The notes under the pieces were generated by a model, which saw only the letters and a list, made by a program, of their open reading frames with translations, ran no database searches and was not told the origin of the DNA. The position numbers and the translations under genes are program-made. Positions 43,241 to 52,307 of a stretch of DNA of 60,273 bases are shown here, piece by piece; position 1 is the first letter of the stretch, and each line of letters begins with the position of its first letter. Origin of the DNA: GH45 sp046704385 (GTDB lineage Bacteria; Bacteroidota; Bacteroidia; Bacteroidales; SZUA-534). The stretch is from NCBI GenBank assembly GCA_046704385.1, contig JBJKSB010000005.1:1-60273 (forward strand), given 5' to 3'.

Positions 43241-45283
43241 TTAAATAGTAAGTATAAATTTAAATAAATCCTGGTCAGCATTCAGTTTAAATTTCTTTTT
43301 TAACCTGACCCTGGCAATTTGAATACTGGTGGGCTTCACATTAAACATGAGTGCAATTTCTTTGGTTTCAAAATTCATTTTAATAAAAGCACAGTGTTTT
43401 AATTCCTGTTGCGTAAGGTCAGGTGCCTTAGCCAACAGCTTTTCAAAAAAATCGATATAAATTAAATTAAAGCTTCTTTTAAAAATATTCCACCACTTCT
43501 CAGCCTTCTCTTCTTTTCCAATAATTTCAAAAATATCGCTAAATATTTCGGCTTTTATATGGTGTTGATTCATTATTATTTTGATTTTTGTCTCTATCTG
43601 ATTTAGTATTTTAAGTTTTTGGCTTACGTAAAGAGCATCAGCAAATAATTGCTTTGATTGCGTTTGTATTTCCAATTTCTGGGTAATATCAACTACCATT
43701 ATCTGCCAGCAATTATCAAGGCCATCATCAATCTTCATAAATACCATTTCAGTTTTTTTTAACTGCTTTTTTCGGTTTATAATATCGATTTGGAATATGG
43801 AATCTTTTCGTAATATAATGTCAGCATTTGAATTAATAATCCTGGTAAACTTGTTTTTATAATCTTTATGCACAAAATTGAGAACGGGCATTGAAATTAA
43901 ATCGTCTAATTCCGCATAGCCAAATAACTTACATGTCTCTAAGTTGGCAAATGCTATATTTCCATCTATTATTTGAAATATAGCAATATTTGCATTTTCA
44001 ACCAGGTCTTTATACTTTTTTTCACTTTTTTCAATTATGGCTTGCTGTGTTTTTTGTTCTGTAATATCAAAAAAAGCCGTTACGAATTTTTCATTTACAA
44101 TGTTTGAGGTTGAAACAAGTACACATTTATTTGAGTTTGGCATTTGATATTCGGTATGCACGGGAAAAACCGTATTTTTCAATGATATCCACCAGTTTTT
44201 TATATACTCTGAATCCATGCCATAAGCTTCAGTGGCCAATTTACCCAATGCTTGTCGACTTGTGGTATTACTATGTATATCAAATGCGCTGTTTACCATA
44301 ATAATCCGATAATCGATAATATTACCATTATTATCATAAATCGCCTCATTCAAAGCTAATCCTTCCTGTATGGTATCAAAAAGTATGTTCAGGTTATTCT
44401 TGTTCTCATTAATTATTTTATCTTTTTCTATTTCAGAGGTCACATCTCTAAAAAAACCAAATAAATATCTTTTTTGATCAACTTCTGTTATTACGGTTCC
44501 CATACTATGAATAACTTTTTGCTTTTTATTTCTCAGCACAATCCGGTATATTAAATCAAAAGGTTTCGATTCCTTAACACATCCAAGAAACATATTATTC
44601 CATATTTTCCTGTCATCAGGATGCACAAACGATTGGTACTGTTCAATTGTGGGTTCAGGCTGATTATAATCCAGTTCAAGGATATTATACAGACCCCGTG
44701 TCCAGGTAATTTCATCACCTGCTAATTCTATTTTATAACTGCCAATTTTCGAAAGCCTTTCGGTTTCAGCTAAAATTTTGTCTTTACTCCTGATTTCTGT
44801 TTTCAAATTTTCCAACAGGTTAACATCATGTATAATAACAAGATAAAAAATACTACCATGGCTATTTAAAGGTATAAACTTAACTTGTCCTGCTTTTTTC
44901 TTTCCATTTGAAGTATTAAATGATAAAACAGCGGGTTGTAAATCTTCGCTTTTAAAATTATCAAAAAGCTTATTGAGTTCTTCATAGCTTCGTTCGTCTA
45001 CAAACTGATCTATTTCCATCTTCAAGACATCAACTTTATTGGATATTTCCAAGAAATTCAAGGCGAATTGATTTAAATACATAAATCTTTTATTTTTCAA
45101 TAAAATCACGCCTTGCAGAGAATTTGAAAGCAACGTAGTAAGCAAAGTACTGGCTTCCATTCCCAAACTGTTGATAATATCCAAAAAATTCGCGGTACCA
45201 GTGGCCTGATAAATAGCTTTAGCTTTGTCTTTAACCATCCCTATTGGTTTAAAATTTATTTCTAAAGTACGTAAAATTAACAT
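43241..45283 (-). CDS. PAS-domain regulator with C-terminal LuxR-type helix-turn-helix
   Basis: The 680-residue protein has no membrane segment and contains about four PAS-like domains to about residue 540. A helical linker (QKLKILNQIETKIKIIMNQHHIKAEIFSDIFEIIGK) leads to the DNA-binding tail LTQQELKHCAFIKMNFETKEIALMFNVKPTSIQIARVRLKKKFKL, which has the LuxR-like pattern typical of Bacteroidota one-component regulators. It has no kinase or receiver, so it probably binds a ligand or cofactor directly. The start is uncertain: ATG 45283 or ATG 45238 (MVKDKAKAIYQATG). It is divergent from the propeller kinase at 45414. Confidence 0.8.
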   Translation of the reverse strand: MLILRTLEINFKPIGMVKDKAKAIYQATGTANFLDIINSLGMEASTLLTTLLSNSLQGVILLKNKRFMYLNQFALNFLEISNKVDVLKMEIDQFVDERSYEELNKLFDNFKSEDLQPAVLSFNTSNGKKKAGQVKFIPLNSHGSIFYLVIIHDVNLLENLKTEIRSKDKILAETERLSKIGSYKIELAGDEITWTRGLYNILELDYNQPEPTIEQYQSFVHPDDRKIWNNMFLGCVKESKPFDLIYRIVLRNKKQKVIHSMGTVITEVDQKRYLFGFFRDVTSEIEKDKIINENKNNLNILFDTIQEGLALNEAIYDNNGNIIDYRIIMVNSAFDIHSNTTSRQALGKLATEAYGMDSEYIKNWWISLKNTVFPVHTEYQMPNSNKCVLVSTSNIVNEKFVTAFFDITEQKTQQAIIEKSEKKYKDLVENANIAIFQIIDGNIAFANLETCKLFGYAELDDLISMPVLNFVHKDYKNKFTRIINSNADIILRKDSIFQIDIINRKKQLKKTEMVFMKIDDGLDNCWQIMVVDITQKLEIQTQSKQLFADALYVSQKLKILNQIETKIKIIMNQHHIKAEIFSDIFEIIGKEEKAEKWWNIFKRSFNLIYIDFFEKLLAKAPDLTQQELKHCAFIKMNFETKEIALMFNVKPTSIQIARVRLKKKFKLNADQDLFKFILTI

Positions 45284-45413
45284 TTTAGGAGCATTTTTTC
45301 AGCCATTTGAAATATAGCATAAAAAAGTGCAACTAAAGGATCATTATTGTATTTAACACAGTTAGGAGATATAAGTTTTTTTTGTATTTTCAAAGTAAAT
45401 AAAAAGGGAATCA

Positions 45414-48400
45414 ATGAAAAGGCATCTTTGGCTGATACAATTACTAATAATTTTAAATTTTCCATTCATTTCAACTGGTCAAAACTCTAATTTCAGATTC
45501 AGGAATTTGACCACTGTAGACGGGATATCTGACGTATTTATCAGAGATATATTAATTGATAAAGAAGGTTTTCTCTGGCTTGCTACCCAAGATGGATTAA
45601 ACCAATACAATGGTTATAATTTTAAAAACTTTAAGCATAATTCCTCTGACACCACTTCGTTGCCCGAAAACTTTATTTTTTGCCTGGCTGAAGACTCAAG
45701 TGGAAATATTTGGGCCGGAACCAAAGAAAGAGGTTTGGGTAAATACATTAAAAAACTTGATTATTTTAAAACTTATTCTACAAAAAATAACCTTCAGAGT
45801 AATGCTATTCAAAAAATTTTTACCGATCACCATGGAGGTGTTTGGGTTGGCACTGCAAACGGCCTGTCTAAATACAATCCGGTTACTGATAAATTTATAA
45901 ATTACAGGATTGCTCCCGGTTCCTCCTTTAATGAAATTGTTTATTGTTTTGATGAACTAAACCAACAAACCCTATTGGCAGGAACATCATTTGGAGGTAT
46001 TTTTTATTTTGATTCCACTTTAAACAAATTCGAAAATTTCAACTATTATTCCGGCGATAGCCTTGTTCCGCTACGAATCGACACTAAAGCCATACTGGCT
46101 GAAGACACAGTTATTTGGTTTGGAAATTATGCAGATGGACTTTTTCGGTATAGCATTAAAACAAAACAACTTAAAAATTATGTTACAAGCAACAACGTAC
46201 ATTCAATAGGAAGCAATGAAATAAAAGCCATTTATCGCGACAGCAGGAATAACCTGTGGATTGGCTGTATTAACGGAGGAGCTTCGCTTTACAATGCTGA
46301 AAAGGACAATTTTACAAGGTTTTATCACTACATAGGTGACGATCTTAGTTTACTGTCGAACAGTATATCAGAAATAAAAGAAGATAAATACCATAATGTT
46401 TGGTTTATTTGTGATTTGGCCGGCCTCAGCTATTTTAATTACAATAATTTATTTTTCGACTATTATTACAACATTCCCAACAATCCACAAAGCATTAGTA
46501 GTAAGTCTGTTAATTGTTTTTGCGAAGACAATCGTGGTCATTTATGGATTGGAACCGGCAAAGGAATAAACTTATATTCAGATCAAAAATTTACCACCTA
46601 CCTGTGTCCTGAAGGAAATAATTTAATAGGTGATATGGCTTTTGATGGTAATAAGCTGATCTATATTGCCGGATGGGGTAACGGGTTAAAATCATTTAAT
46701 ATTGATACAAAGAAATATACCGATCTTTCAACAATTAATAATTTGGATAACAAGCTGTCAAATAACAACCTGAAAGGGCTGGGTATTGATAGTTCAGGAA
46801 ATATCTGGCTGGCAGCTCATTGCCCTGATGGAATTAATATTTATGATCCCAAGCACCGACAATATTACAACAAACTTAATCCAGGACCATACGACAGCTT
46901 AATATTCAAAGTTGATTACCCGGTTGATAATTTTCAGGACAGCCGCCATCGGATATGGATGGTAACCTATACCGGATTATTTATGTATGATGGCAGTTTT
47001 CATACATTTTTATACAATCCCAACGACACTAACTCACTGAGTGCAAACTATAATTACTGTATTTACGAAGACAACAATAAAAATATTTGGGTAGGTAATA
47101 CCGGCGGTCTTGATAAAATTGAAGAAGTAAATCATACGTTTCGGATAACCCGTTTTAACGGAAAATTTGACTTTCAGTATAACGTAAAAGGAATTTTACA
47201 GGATAACAAAGGGCAGTTCTGGTTATCAACAAACCAGGGGATTATTTACCTAAACCCAAATACAGGAAAATACAGAATATTTGATGAGCTGAATGGTTTA
47301 CAGGGAAAGGATTTTAAGGAAAGAGCCAGCTATATGGATTCCTCCGGAACAATGTATTTTGGGGGATCACAAGGTTTTAACAGTTTTAAACCCGGAGACC
47401 TGTATCTTGACACTACACCTCCTGATGTTTATGTTACTGATTTATTAATATTTAACAAATCACAACGTCCCAATGCCAATAATTCAATTTTAAAGAAAGC
47501 GATTATTGAAACAGATAAGCTTACATTAAGTTATGATCAATCGGTAATTAGTTTTGAATATGTGGCCATTGGAAATTTAAGCAACAATAACAACACCTAT
47601 GCCTACAAAATGGAAGGATTCGATAAGGAATGGCATCATGTGGGCACTGAACGCAAAGCTACTTACACGAACCTTAATCCCGGAACATATGTGTTTAAAG
47701 TTAAAGCTGCTAATGCTGATGATATTTGGAACCAAAGAGGCAAATCAATAACCATTAAAATAAACCCTCCATGGTATAAAACTCTTTTGTTCAGAATTTT
47801 AGCAATTGTATCCATAATTGGGTTAATCCTGGTAATATACAAGTGGCGGGTAAGTGAATTACAACAGCAAAAAAGAAATTTAGAAGACGAAGTAAATAAG
47901 CGCACACATGAACTTCAGCAATCGAATGAAGAATTGGAAACTATAGTTTCGGAATTACAGGAAACTCAAACACAATTAATTCAATCGGAAAAAATGGCAT
48001 CGATTGGTATTTTAACTTCAGGTATAGCTCATGAAATAAATAACCCTCTGAACTTTATTTTAGCGGGTAAAACACTTCTTGAAGATTTTTTTAATGAAAA
48101 ATTACCTGAATATTCAAAAGACATTACTCCATTACTTGAAATGCTGGACGAAGGAGTTTCCAGGGCCTCGGGTATTGTAAAAAGCCTGAATCATTTTAAC
48201 CGTACCAGTAGTGTATATGACGAAAAGTGCGATTTACCAACCATTGTTGAAAATTGCCTGATGATACTTAATACGCAGATTGATAGTGATATTCAGATAT
48301 CAAAAACCTATACACCGCAAAACTATACACTGCTCGGAAACGACGGTGAATTGCACCAGGTAATTCTTAATATTTTAACAAATGCCATACAAGCCATACA

Positions 48401-48665
48401 AAAACAAGGCACTATAAATATCAATACGCATATTGAAGGAAACCGGATTATTATAACTATCAGCGATTCGGGACAAGGAATTTCAGAAGAAAACCTCAAA
48501 AAAATTACCGATCCGTTTTTTACAACCAAAGCCCCTGGAAAAGGTACCGGCCTGGGTATGTCAATAGCCTATAAAATTATTAAAAAACATAACGGCAGCA
48601 TTGAGTACATCTCGAAATTGGGACAAGGTACACAGGTTGTTTTAACATTCCCGGTTGAATTGTAG
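45414..48665 (+). CDS. Periplasmic beta-propeller histidine kinase
   Basis: The 1083-residue sensor has a signal peptide (1-22), a two-component propeller region to about residue 695 with many WLATQDGLN, WAGTKERGLGKY and WIGTGKGINLY repeats, a Y_Y_Y domain (about 700-785), one transmembrane helix at about 787-805, a coiled coil, HisKA with His873 (LTSGIAHEINNPLNF) and HATPase (NILTNAIQAI, DSGQGIS, GTGLGMS). Members sense glycans or other ligands in the periplasm. Unlike many Bacteroidota homologues it lacks a receiver and AraC domain, so it needs a separate regulator. No kinase partner lies directly beside it; the divergent PAS regulator is the nearest. Confidence 0.95.
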   Translation: MKRHLWLIQLLIILNFPFISTGQNSNFRFRNLTTVDGISDVFIRDILIDKEGFLWLATQDGLNQYNGYNFKNFKHNSSDTTSLPENFIFCLAEDSSGNIWAGTKERGLGKYIKKLDYFKTYSTKNNLQSNAIQKIFTDHHGGVWVGTANGLSKYNPVTDKFINYRIAPGSSFNEIVYCFDELNQQTLLAGTSFGGIFYFDSTLNKFENFNYYSGDSLVPLRIDTKAILAEDTVIWFGNYADGLFRYSIKTKQLKNYVTSNNVHSIGSNEIKAIYRDSRNNLWIGCINGGASLYNAEKDNFTRFYHYIGDDLSLLSNSISEIKEDKYHNVWFICDLAGLSYFNYNNLFFDYYYNIPNNPQSISSKSVNCFCEDNRGHLWIGTGKGINLYSDQKFTTYLCPEGNNLIGDMAFDGNKLIYIAGWGNGLKSFNIDTKKYTDLSTINNLDNKLSNNNLKGLGIDSSGNIWLAAHCPDGINIYDPKHRQYYNKLNPGPYDSLIFKVDYPVDNFQDSRHRIWMVTYTGLFMYDGSFHTFLYNPNDTNSLSANYNYCIYEDNNKNIWVGNTGGLDKIEEVNHTFRITRFNGKFDFQYNVKGILQDNKGQFWLSTNQGIIYLNPNTGKYRIFDELNGLQGKDFKERASYMDSSGTMYFGGSQGFNSFKPGDLYLDTTPPDVYVTDLLIFNKSQRPNANNSILKKAIIETDKLTLSYDQSVISFEYVAIGNLSNNNNTYAYKMEGFDKEWHHVGTERKATYTNLNPGTYVFKVKAANADDIWNQRGKSITIKINPPWYKTLLFRILAIVSIIGLILVIYKWRVSELQQQKRNLEDEVNKRTHELQQSNEELETIVSELQETQTQLIQSEKMASIGILTSGIAHEINNPLNFILAGKTLLEDFFNEKLPEYSKDITPLLEMLDEGVSRASGIVKSLNHFNRTSSVYDEKCDLPTIVENCLMILNTQIDSDIQISKTYTPQNYTLLGNDGELHQVILNILTNAIQAIQKQGTININTHIEGNRIIITISDSGQGISEENLKKITDPFFTTKAPGKGTGLGMSIAYKIIKKHNGSIEYISKLGQGTQVVLTFPVEL

Positions 48666-49103
48666 AAGCAGTTTCTTGCAACAGTCGACTATATTTTAGA
48701 TGGCCACTGGCATGTTTAAGGTGCCGTCGGCGGTTTCGGTCACATTGTCAGGGCAATGGAAGGTTTTAAAAAAATACATATCCCCCTAAGACTGCATAAT
48801 ATGCAATTTTTTGCCACTAACCTGCCCGGACTGGTCAGGCGGGAACACAAAAACACCAAAATTCACTAATTTGTAATATGCTAATATTTAGTATTTTGTG
48901 TTACCTGGCACCTCGGTAGTTTGGTGGTTTTTTATTTATATTGATGCTTTTGATACAGCTCCGGATTGGATACTACGAATTTTATTGAAAAAGTTATCAG
49001 CAACAGGTCTTGCAGTAAAAGCACCTTCCTTTTGAAAAGGCGGGGGATAGATATAAACTATTCCTCCGGTTAATTTTTCACCAGCTATTATGCAAAGTAC
49101 TTC
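48666..49103. other. Gene-free stretch with dispersed repeat
   Basis: No complete gene is seen. It contains the dispersed repeat at 48811-48936 and, at about 48942-49040, a short plus-frame run (IDAFDTAPDWILRILLKKLSATGLAVKAPSF) that may be a small gene remnant but has no start. A G+C-rich patch near 48720-48770 is unexplained. Confidence 0.4.
48811..48936 (+). repeat. Dispersed intergenic repeat, copy 2, with 23-base insertion
   Basis: It matches 29174-29275 read on the other strand: TTGCCACTAA, AACACAAAAACACC, AATTTGTAA, AGTATTTTGTGTT, TTTTTTAT in the same order. Between TTGCCACTAA and AACACAAAAAC it has 23 extra bases (48821-48843) that form a palindrome-like CCTGCC ... GGCGGG, a nested small element absent from copy 1. 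Confidence 0.8.
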
Positions 49104-49477
49104 TTAGAACATTAAAAAGAATCTTTTATCTTTTTGCCTGAACTTTTCTATCTCGGCTATGTAAAATTTAGTCTGCTGACTACAAATAAAATCTCTAAAT
49201 ATAGAGATATCCTTAAGTTCTTCTGTTTTGAAATTTCTTTAAGATACATAAATGCAGAATAATGGTCTTTAACCATCATATGGTCATTCAGAGGCTTACC
49301 TTTTGCTGTAATGTCATTCTCCAACAATAATTTAATATCATCCTCAGTAAGTGAGCATCCTTCAATCTTGGTAGAATTATACACAATTGAAATCATTGAA
49401 AATTTCTCATAATCAATGGCTTCTGATAATCCCAAATCAAGATATTCCTTTCTTAATATTTCTAACTCTTTCCACAT
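49104..49477 (-). pseudogene. Fic-family gene with deleted catalytic core
   Basis: The first 100 residues are the N-terminal part of a Fic protein: MISIVYNSTKIEGCSLTEDDIKLLLENDITAKGKPLNDHMMVKDHYSAFMYL. It carries the inhibitory helix motif S-x3-E-G (STKIEG region). The frame then ends at about 49157 without the catalytic HxFxDGNGR motif. A shifted frame right after it (DFICSQQTKFYIAEIEKFRQKDKRFFLMF) to TAA at 49104 looks like the C-terminal end of the same family. An internal deletion with frameshift therefore removed the AMPylation core. The C-terminal match is from memory of the family and is less certain. Confidence 0.65.
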
Positions 49478-49639
49478 AATGGAGACAAAGATAATTCAAT
49501 TTTCTCATGAAAAGCTACCTGCTTCACTTCACTTCAGCATGACACACAACGCTAGCAATAAACTTAGGCGCGTTGCTTTTATATATTTTAACCAATTGAA
49601 AACCTAATTTTTGATTTAAAAATGGATTATTCACCATCT

Positions 49640-51427
49640 TTAATTCTGTAACATTTGGCTTATTAGCGAAACACTAAAAATACTCAAAAGAAACCAGCCT
49701 AAAAATCCTTCGAGTATGGTAATATATCGTGAAATTCCCTTTACAGGTATTGCCCCAAAACCAAGTGTTGAAAAAGCATTAATGCTTAGTGTTGTGGAGT
49801 TGAGCGCACGAACCAATCCAAGGCAAAGCAAATAAATAACAATTGAAAGAATAACGGTTAAACCAACAAATACTTTGCGTGAAGGCTTAAGATCAACCCA
49901 ACGTCCTTGCAACAGTTCTGTTCTTCGGTACATAAACGTTGCTATTTTATGCCTGATCATCGAAAGCAGGTATAAAGGTTTACCTGGCATGATAATGAAA
50001 AAAGGTACCTCAACCCTGCTCTCTTTCATTTCTTTTTTATAATCGGCAAAAATTTTAAAATCCTCAATGAAATTCTCGGTATAAAAATCTTCTAATCGTT
50101 GTTCCGACCGGAAATATTGCATTATTTTCCGGTGCTGTTTAATCAGAAATGAGCGATTTATACCATCCCAATCGCTGTAAAAAAAGAAGTACACCGCAGC
50201 GAAAATCAGAATGGCCCACATGGAAATAATAAGTGATTGTACCGGATTAGTTCCATATTCCGAAAAATATTTTAAAAATTGGTTAAACCGCCAATTGAAC
50301 CACGAATAAATATCAGGGTTTTGCTGGTATAATTGGTGATACTTGCCGGTTTCCATATTCTTTAATTGTATAAGGCAGGCGTTGGCCGATTCGATATCAC
50401 CCTGGGTTCGGTACATGGAATGAAACTTTTGATAGGAACTCTTTAATTCGTTATAATTATCAATGTTGGAAAATATGGTATCAGTTTTATTGGTAAAAGG
50501 TGGTTGGTCAAATGACGTATATAATCCTATACCCACCGAATCAATCTGACTCCAGTTAAATGATGTGTTGTCTTTAGGAAAATTAAACCGCGACATTCCA
50601 AAAGGTTGCTTAAACTTACAGTTGCGAACAGTAAAATTTTCTTTAACAGAACAAACTTTAAAATCCATAATACAATTGGAAAAATTGATATCTTCAAAAT
50701 AGATTACATCATATTTTCCACCCATAAAAGAAATAATTGGCATCACTTCGGTAGACAATATCTTGCATTGGTTCAAAGAAAAATCAGTTATCTTTTTTTC
50801 ATTCTGAAAAACCCTGATTAAATACTGAGAACGGTGACTTTCTTTTTCATCTCCGTAAATATATTGACTTAGAGGAACCTTGTAGTCGGTATAAAACGAA
50901 CAATTATTGAATGAGAAATCACTAATTTGTATTTCGGAAATAAAAACCCGTTGCAGAATAGAACAATATCTAAATTCTATCCCACTCAAATCTGAATTGC
51001 GAAAATCGAACCCTTGTTTAAATGTGCAATTGTAAAAAATAAATTGCAAAGCTCCCTTACAATCATAAAAGGTGATATTATTATTAAAAATAATATTTCG
51101 TACCTGACAGGTTGAGTTATCCGGCAATTTGCAATTTTTAATTACAATTATTTGCCGTATATGCTTTTCTCTTTTTATGTCCTCAGCTGATGGCTTATTG
51201 GTTCTGGGTTGCCTCCATGAATACAGAGAATCTTTGATATCATCGAAATAAATTTCGGTATTTTCTAACAGATATCCCTGGTATTTACATTTTTCCATTT
51301 CCTCAATCCATTCACTGATGGATATTTTTCTTTTGTATTTGTTCTGGGATAATAAATGTGTAGGAAAAGCAATACTGCAAAACAGAATTATATAGAGAAT
51401 CTTCTTTACATCATAAATTTTATTCAT
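49640..51427 (-). CDS. Pentapeptide-repeat ion channel-like membrane protein
   Basis: The 595-residue protein begins with a signal-like hydrophobic segment (about 8-27). Residues 90-300 hold irregular pentapeptide-type repeats (FRNSDLSGIEFRYCSILQRVFISEIQISDFSFNNCSF) that form a right-handed beta solenoid. Membrane segments follow at about 395-415, 515-540 and 562-590. Between the last two lies TLGFGAIP at 554-561, close to the K+ channel filter TVGYGD, and GALNSTTLSINAFST before it fits a pore helix. So a solenoid is joined to an ion-channel pore. It might be exported with the solenoid outside. No other gene is linked to it. Confidence 0.75.
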   Translation of the reverse strand: MNKIYDVKKILYIILFCSIAFPTHLLSQNKYKRKISISEWIEEMEKCKYQGYLLENTEIYFDDIKDSLYSWRQPRTNKPSAEDIKREKHIRQIIVIKNCKLPDNSTCQVRNIIFNNNITFYDCKGALQFIFYNCTFKQGFDFRNSDLSGIEFRYCSILQRVFISEIQISDFSFNNCSFYTDYKVPLSQYIYGDEKESHRSQYLIRVFQNEKKITDFSLNQCKILSTEVMPIISFMGGKYDVIYFEDINFSNCIMDFKVCSVKENFTVRNCKFKQPFGMSRFNFPKDNTSFNWSQIDSVGIGLYTSFDQPPFTNKTDTIFSNIDNYNELKSSYQKFHSMYRTQGDIESANACLIQLKNMETGKYHQLYQQNPDIYSWFNWRFNQFLKYFSEYGTNPVQSLIISMWAILIFAAVYFFFYSDWDGINRSFLIKQHRKIMQYFRSEQRLEDFYTENFIEDFKIFADYKKEMKESRVEVPFFIIMPGKPLYLLSMIRHKIATFMYRRTELLQGRWVDLKPSRKVFVGLTVILSIVIYLLCLGLVRALNSTTLSINAFSTLGFGAIPVKGISRYITILEGFLGWFLLSIFSVSLISQMLQN

Positions 51428-51663
51428 AGCATTATTTTGAATTACAGGCTATAACGAATATGTATCGCAGTGCATACTTGATTAATTCTGCCTTTTGATA
51501 CACGCTGAAAGCTTCAAAACTACCAGCCTAATCGTTGCATCTTTAAATATACGTAGTTTACCTGAACTTACTTGAAAACCGGCACAAATTTTAACCTGTG
51601 CATTTACTTTTGAACGTAAACCCGGCTGAACGAATTCATACATTCAGGTATTGGGCACTGGCA

Positions 51664-51807
51664 TTAGTTCACTATTACAAATTCTCTAAAATTATCTTTG
51701 TCTGTCACGTTGCTTTCAGCGTTATAAGATTCAACAAATGTTTCAGGCAATTTTGTAGTCTTTTTTTTATTCCATTTAAATTCGTATCCGGTTATCTTTC
51801 CACAGAA
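51664..51807 (-). pseudogene. Gene remnant cut by MITE-like end
   Basis: On the minus strand an open frame runs from the left end of the element at 51,808 to TAA at 51,664 (about 47 codons: CGKITGYEFKWNKKKTT, then KLPETFVESYNAES). It has no start codon and the frame meets a stop inside the element. Its composition looks coding, so it may be the 3' end of a gene interrupted by the element. The protein family is not recognised. Confidence 0.35.
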
Positions 51808-51960
51808 GGGGCTGTCTTAAAAGTACCTATTAATATTTTCAACTCCTTTTTACCCTTCTATTCCCTAAAGGGAAGTCGTTGAAAATCAGGCTCCTTTTAG
51901 GGATGGGGTAAAACTGATTTTTAACGACACGGCAAATTTTAAGGCTTTTGAGACAACCCC
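51808..51960. mobile_element. MITE-like element with terminal inverted repeats
   Basis: GGGGCTGTCTTAAAAG (51808-51823) and CTTTTGAGACAACCCC (51945-51960) are inverted copies with 14 of 16 matches. Inside, GTCGTTGAAAATCAG (51875-51889) and CTGATTTTTAACGAC (51914-51928) form a second inverted pair, and TTCCCTAAAGGGAA (51861-51874) is a palindrome. There is no coding capacity. End sequences of this GGGCTGTCTCAAAA type occur on insertion sequences, so a non-autonomous relic is likely. Target-site duplication is not evident. Confidence 0.5.
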
Positions 51961-51972
51961 CTATTCATGTTT

Positions 51973-52080
51973 AACCACTCCGTGGTTGTAATATTAATCC
52001 TGAAGGGATTTAATATGAATAGCCGCGAGTGAAACTCATGGATTATTATGTTATATAAGGGATAAACCCTGAAATGGGTT
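51973..52080. repeat. Paired-hairpin intergenic repeat
   Basis: AACCAC/GTGGTT (51973-51987), ATTAATCC/GGATTTAAT (51993-52014) and AACCC/GGGTT (52065-52080) form three small hairpins, with CTGAA in two of the loops. The arrangement mirrors the hairpin pair at 32-72. Confidence 0.45.
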
Positions 52081-52307
52081 CAATTTTTTTATCAAAAAAA
52101 TGTGGGTACACCGTAGCTTCCGTTAGACAGGTTTATTTTTTTGTAAAAACCTCACAAGCCGTAATGTAATTGTATTTATGCGTTTATTGGAGACAAGCAC
52201 CAACTGCATACCAAAAGCTATCGGATCTGTATCAGCGATGGGAAGCACAAGCGGAAATGCCAGGTGGGGACAAATAATCAGAATTACAAACATCTTTCCT
52301 TGTAGTA

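Larger units (their letters stand above)
51428..52307. other. Repeat-rich gene-free stretch of 880 bases
   Basis: This gap contains an attC-like motif (51,445-51,471), a remnant of a coding region (51,664-51,807), a MITE-like element (51,808-51,960) and paired hairpins (51,973-52,080). The stretch 52,090-52,300 shows no credible gene. Confidence 0.6.

Noticed and set aside
51598..51882. 94-codon plus-strand open frame
   Set aside because: It crosses the left end and inner repeats of the MITE-like element and has no coding character; the minus-strand remnant is more convincing.
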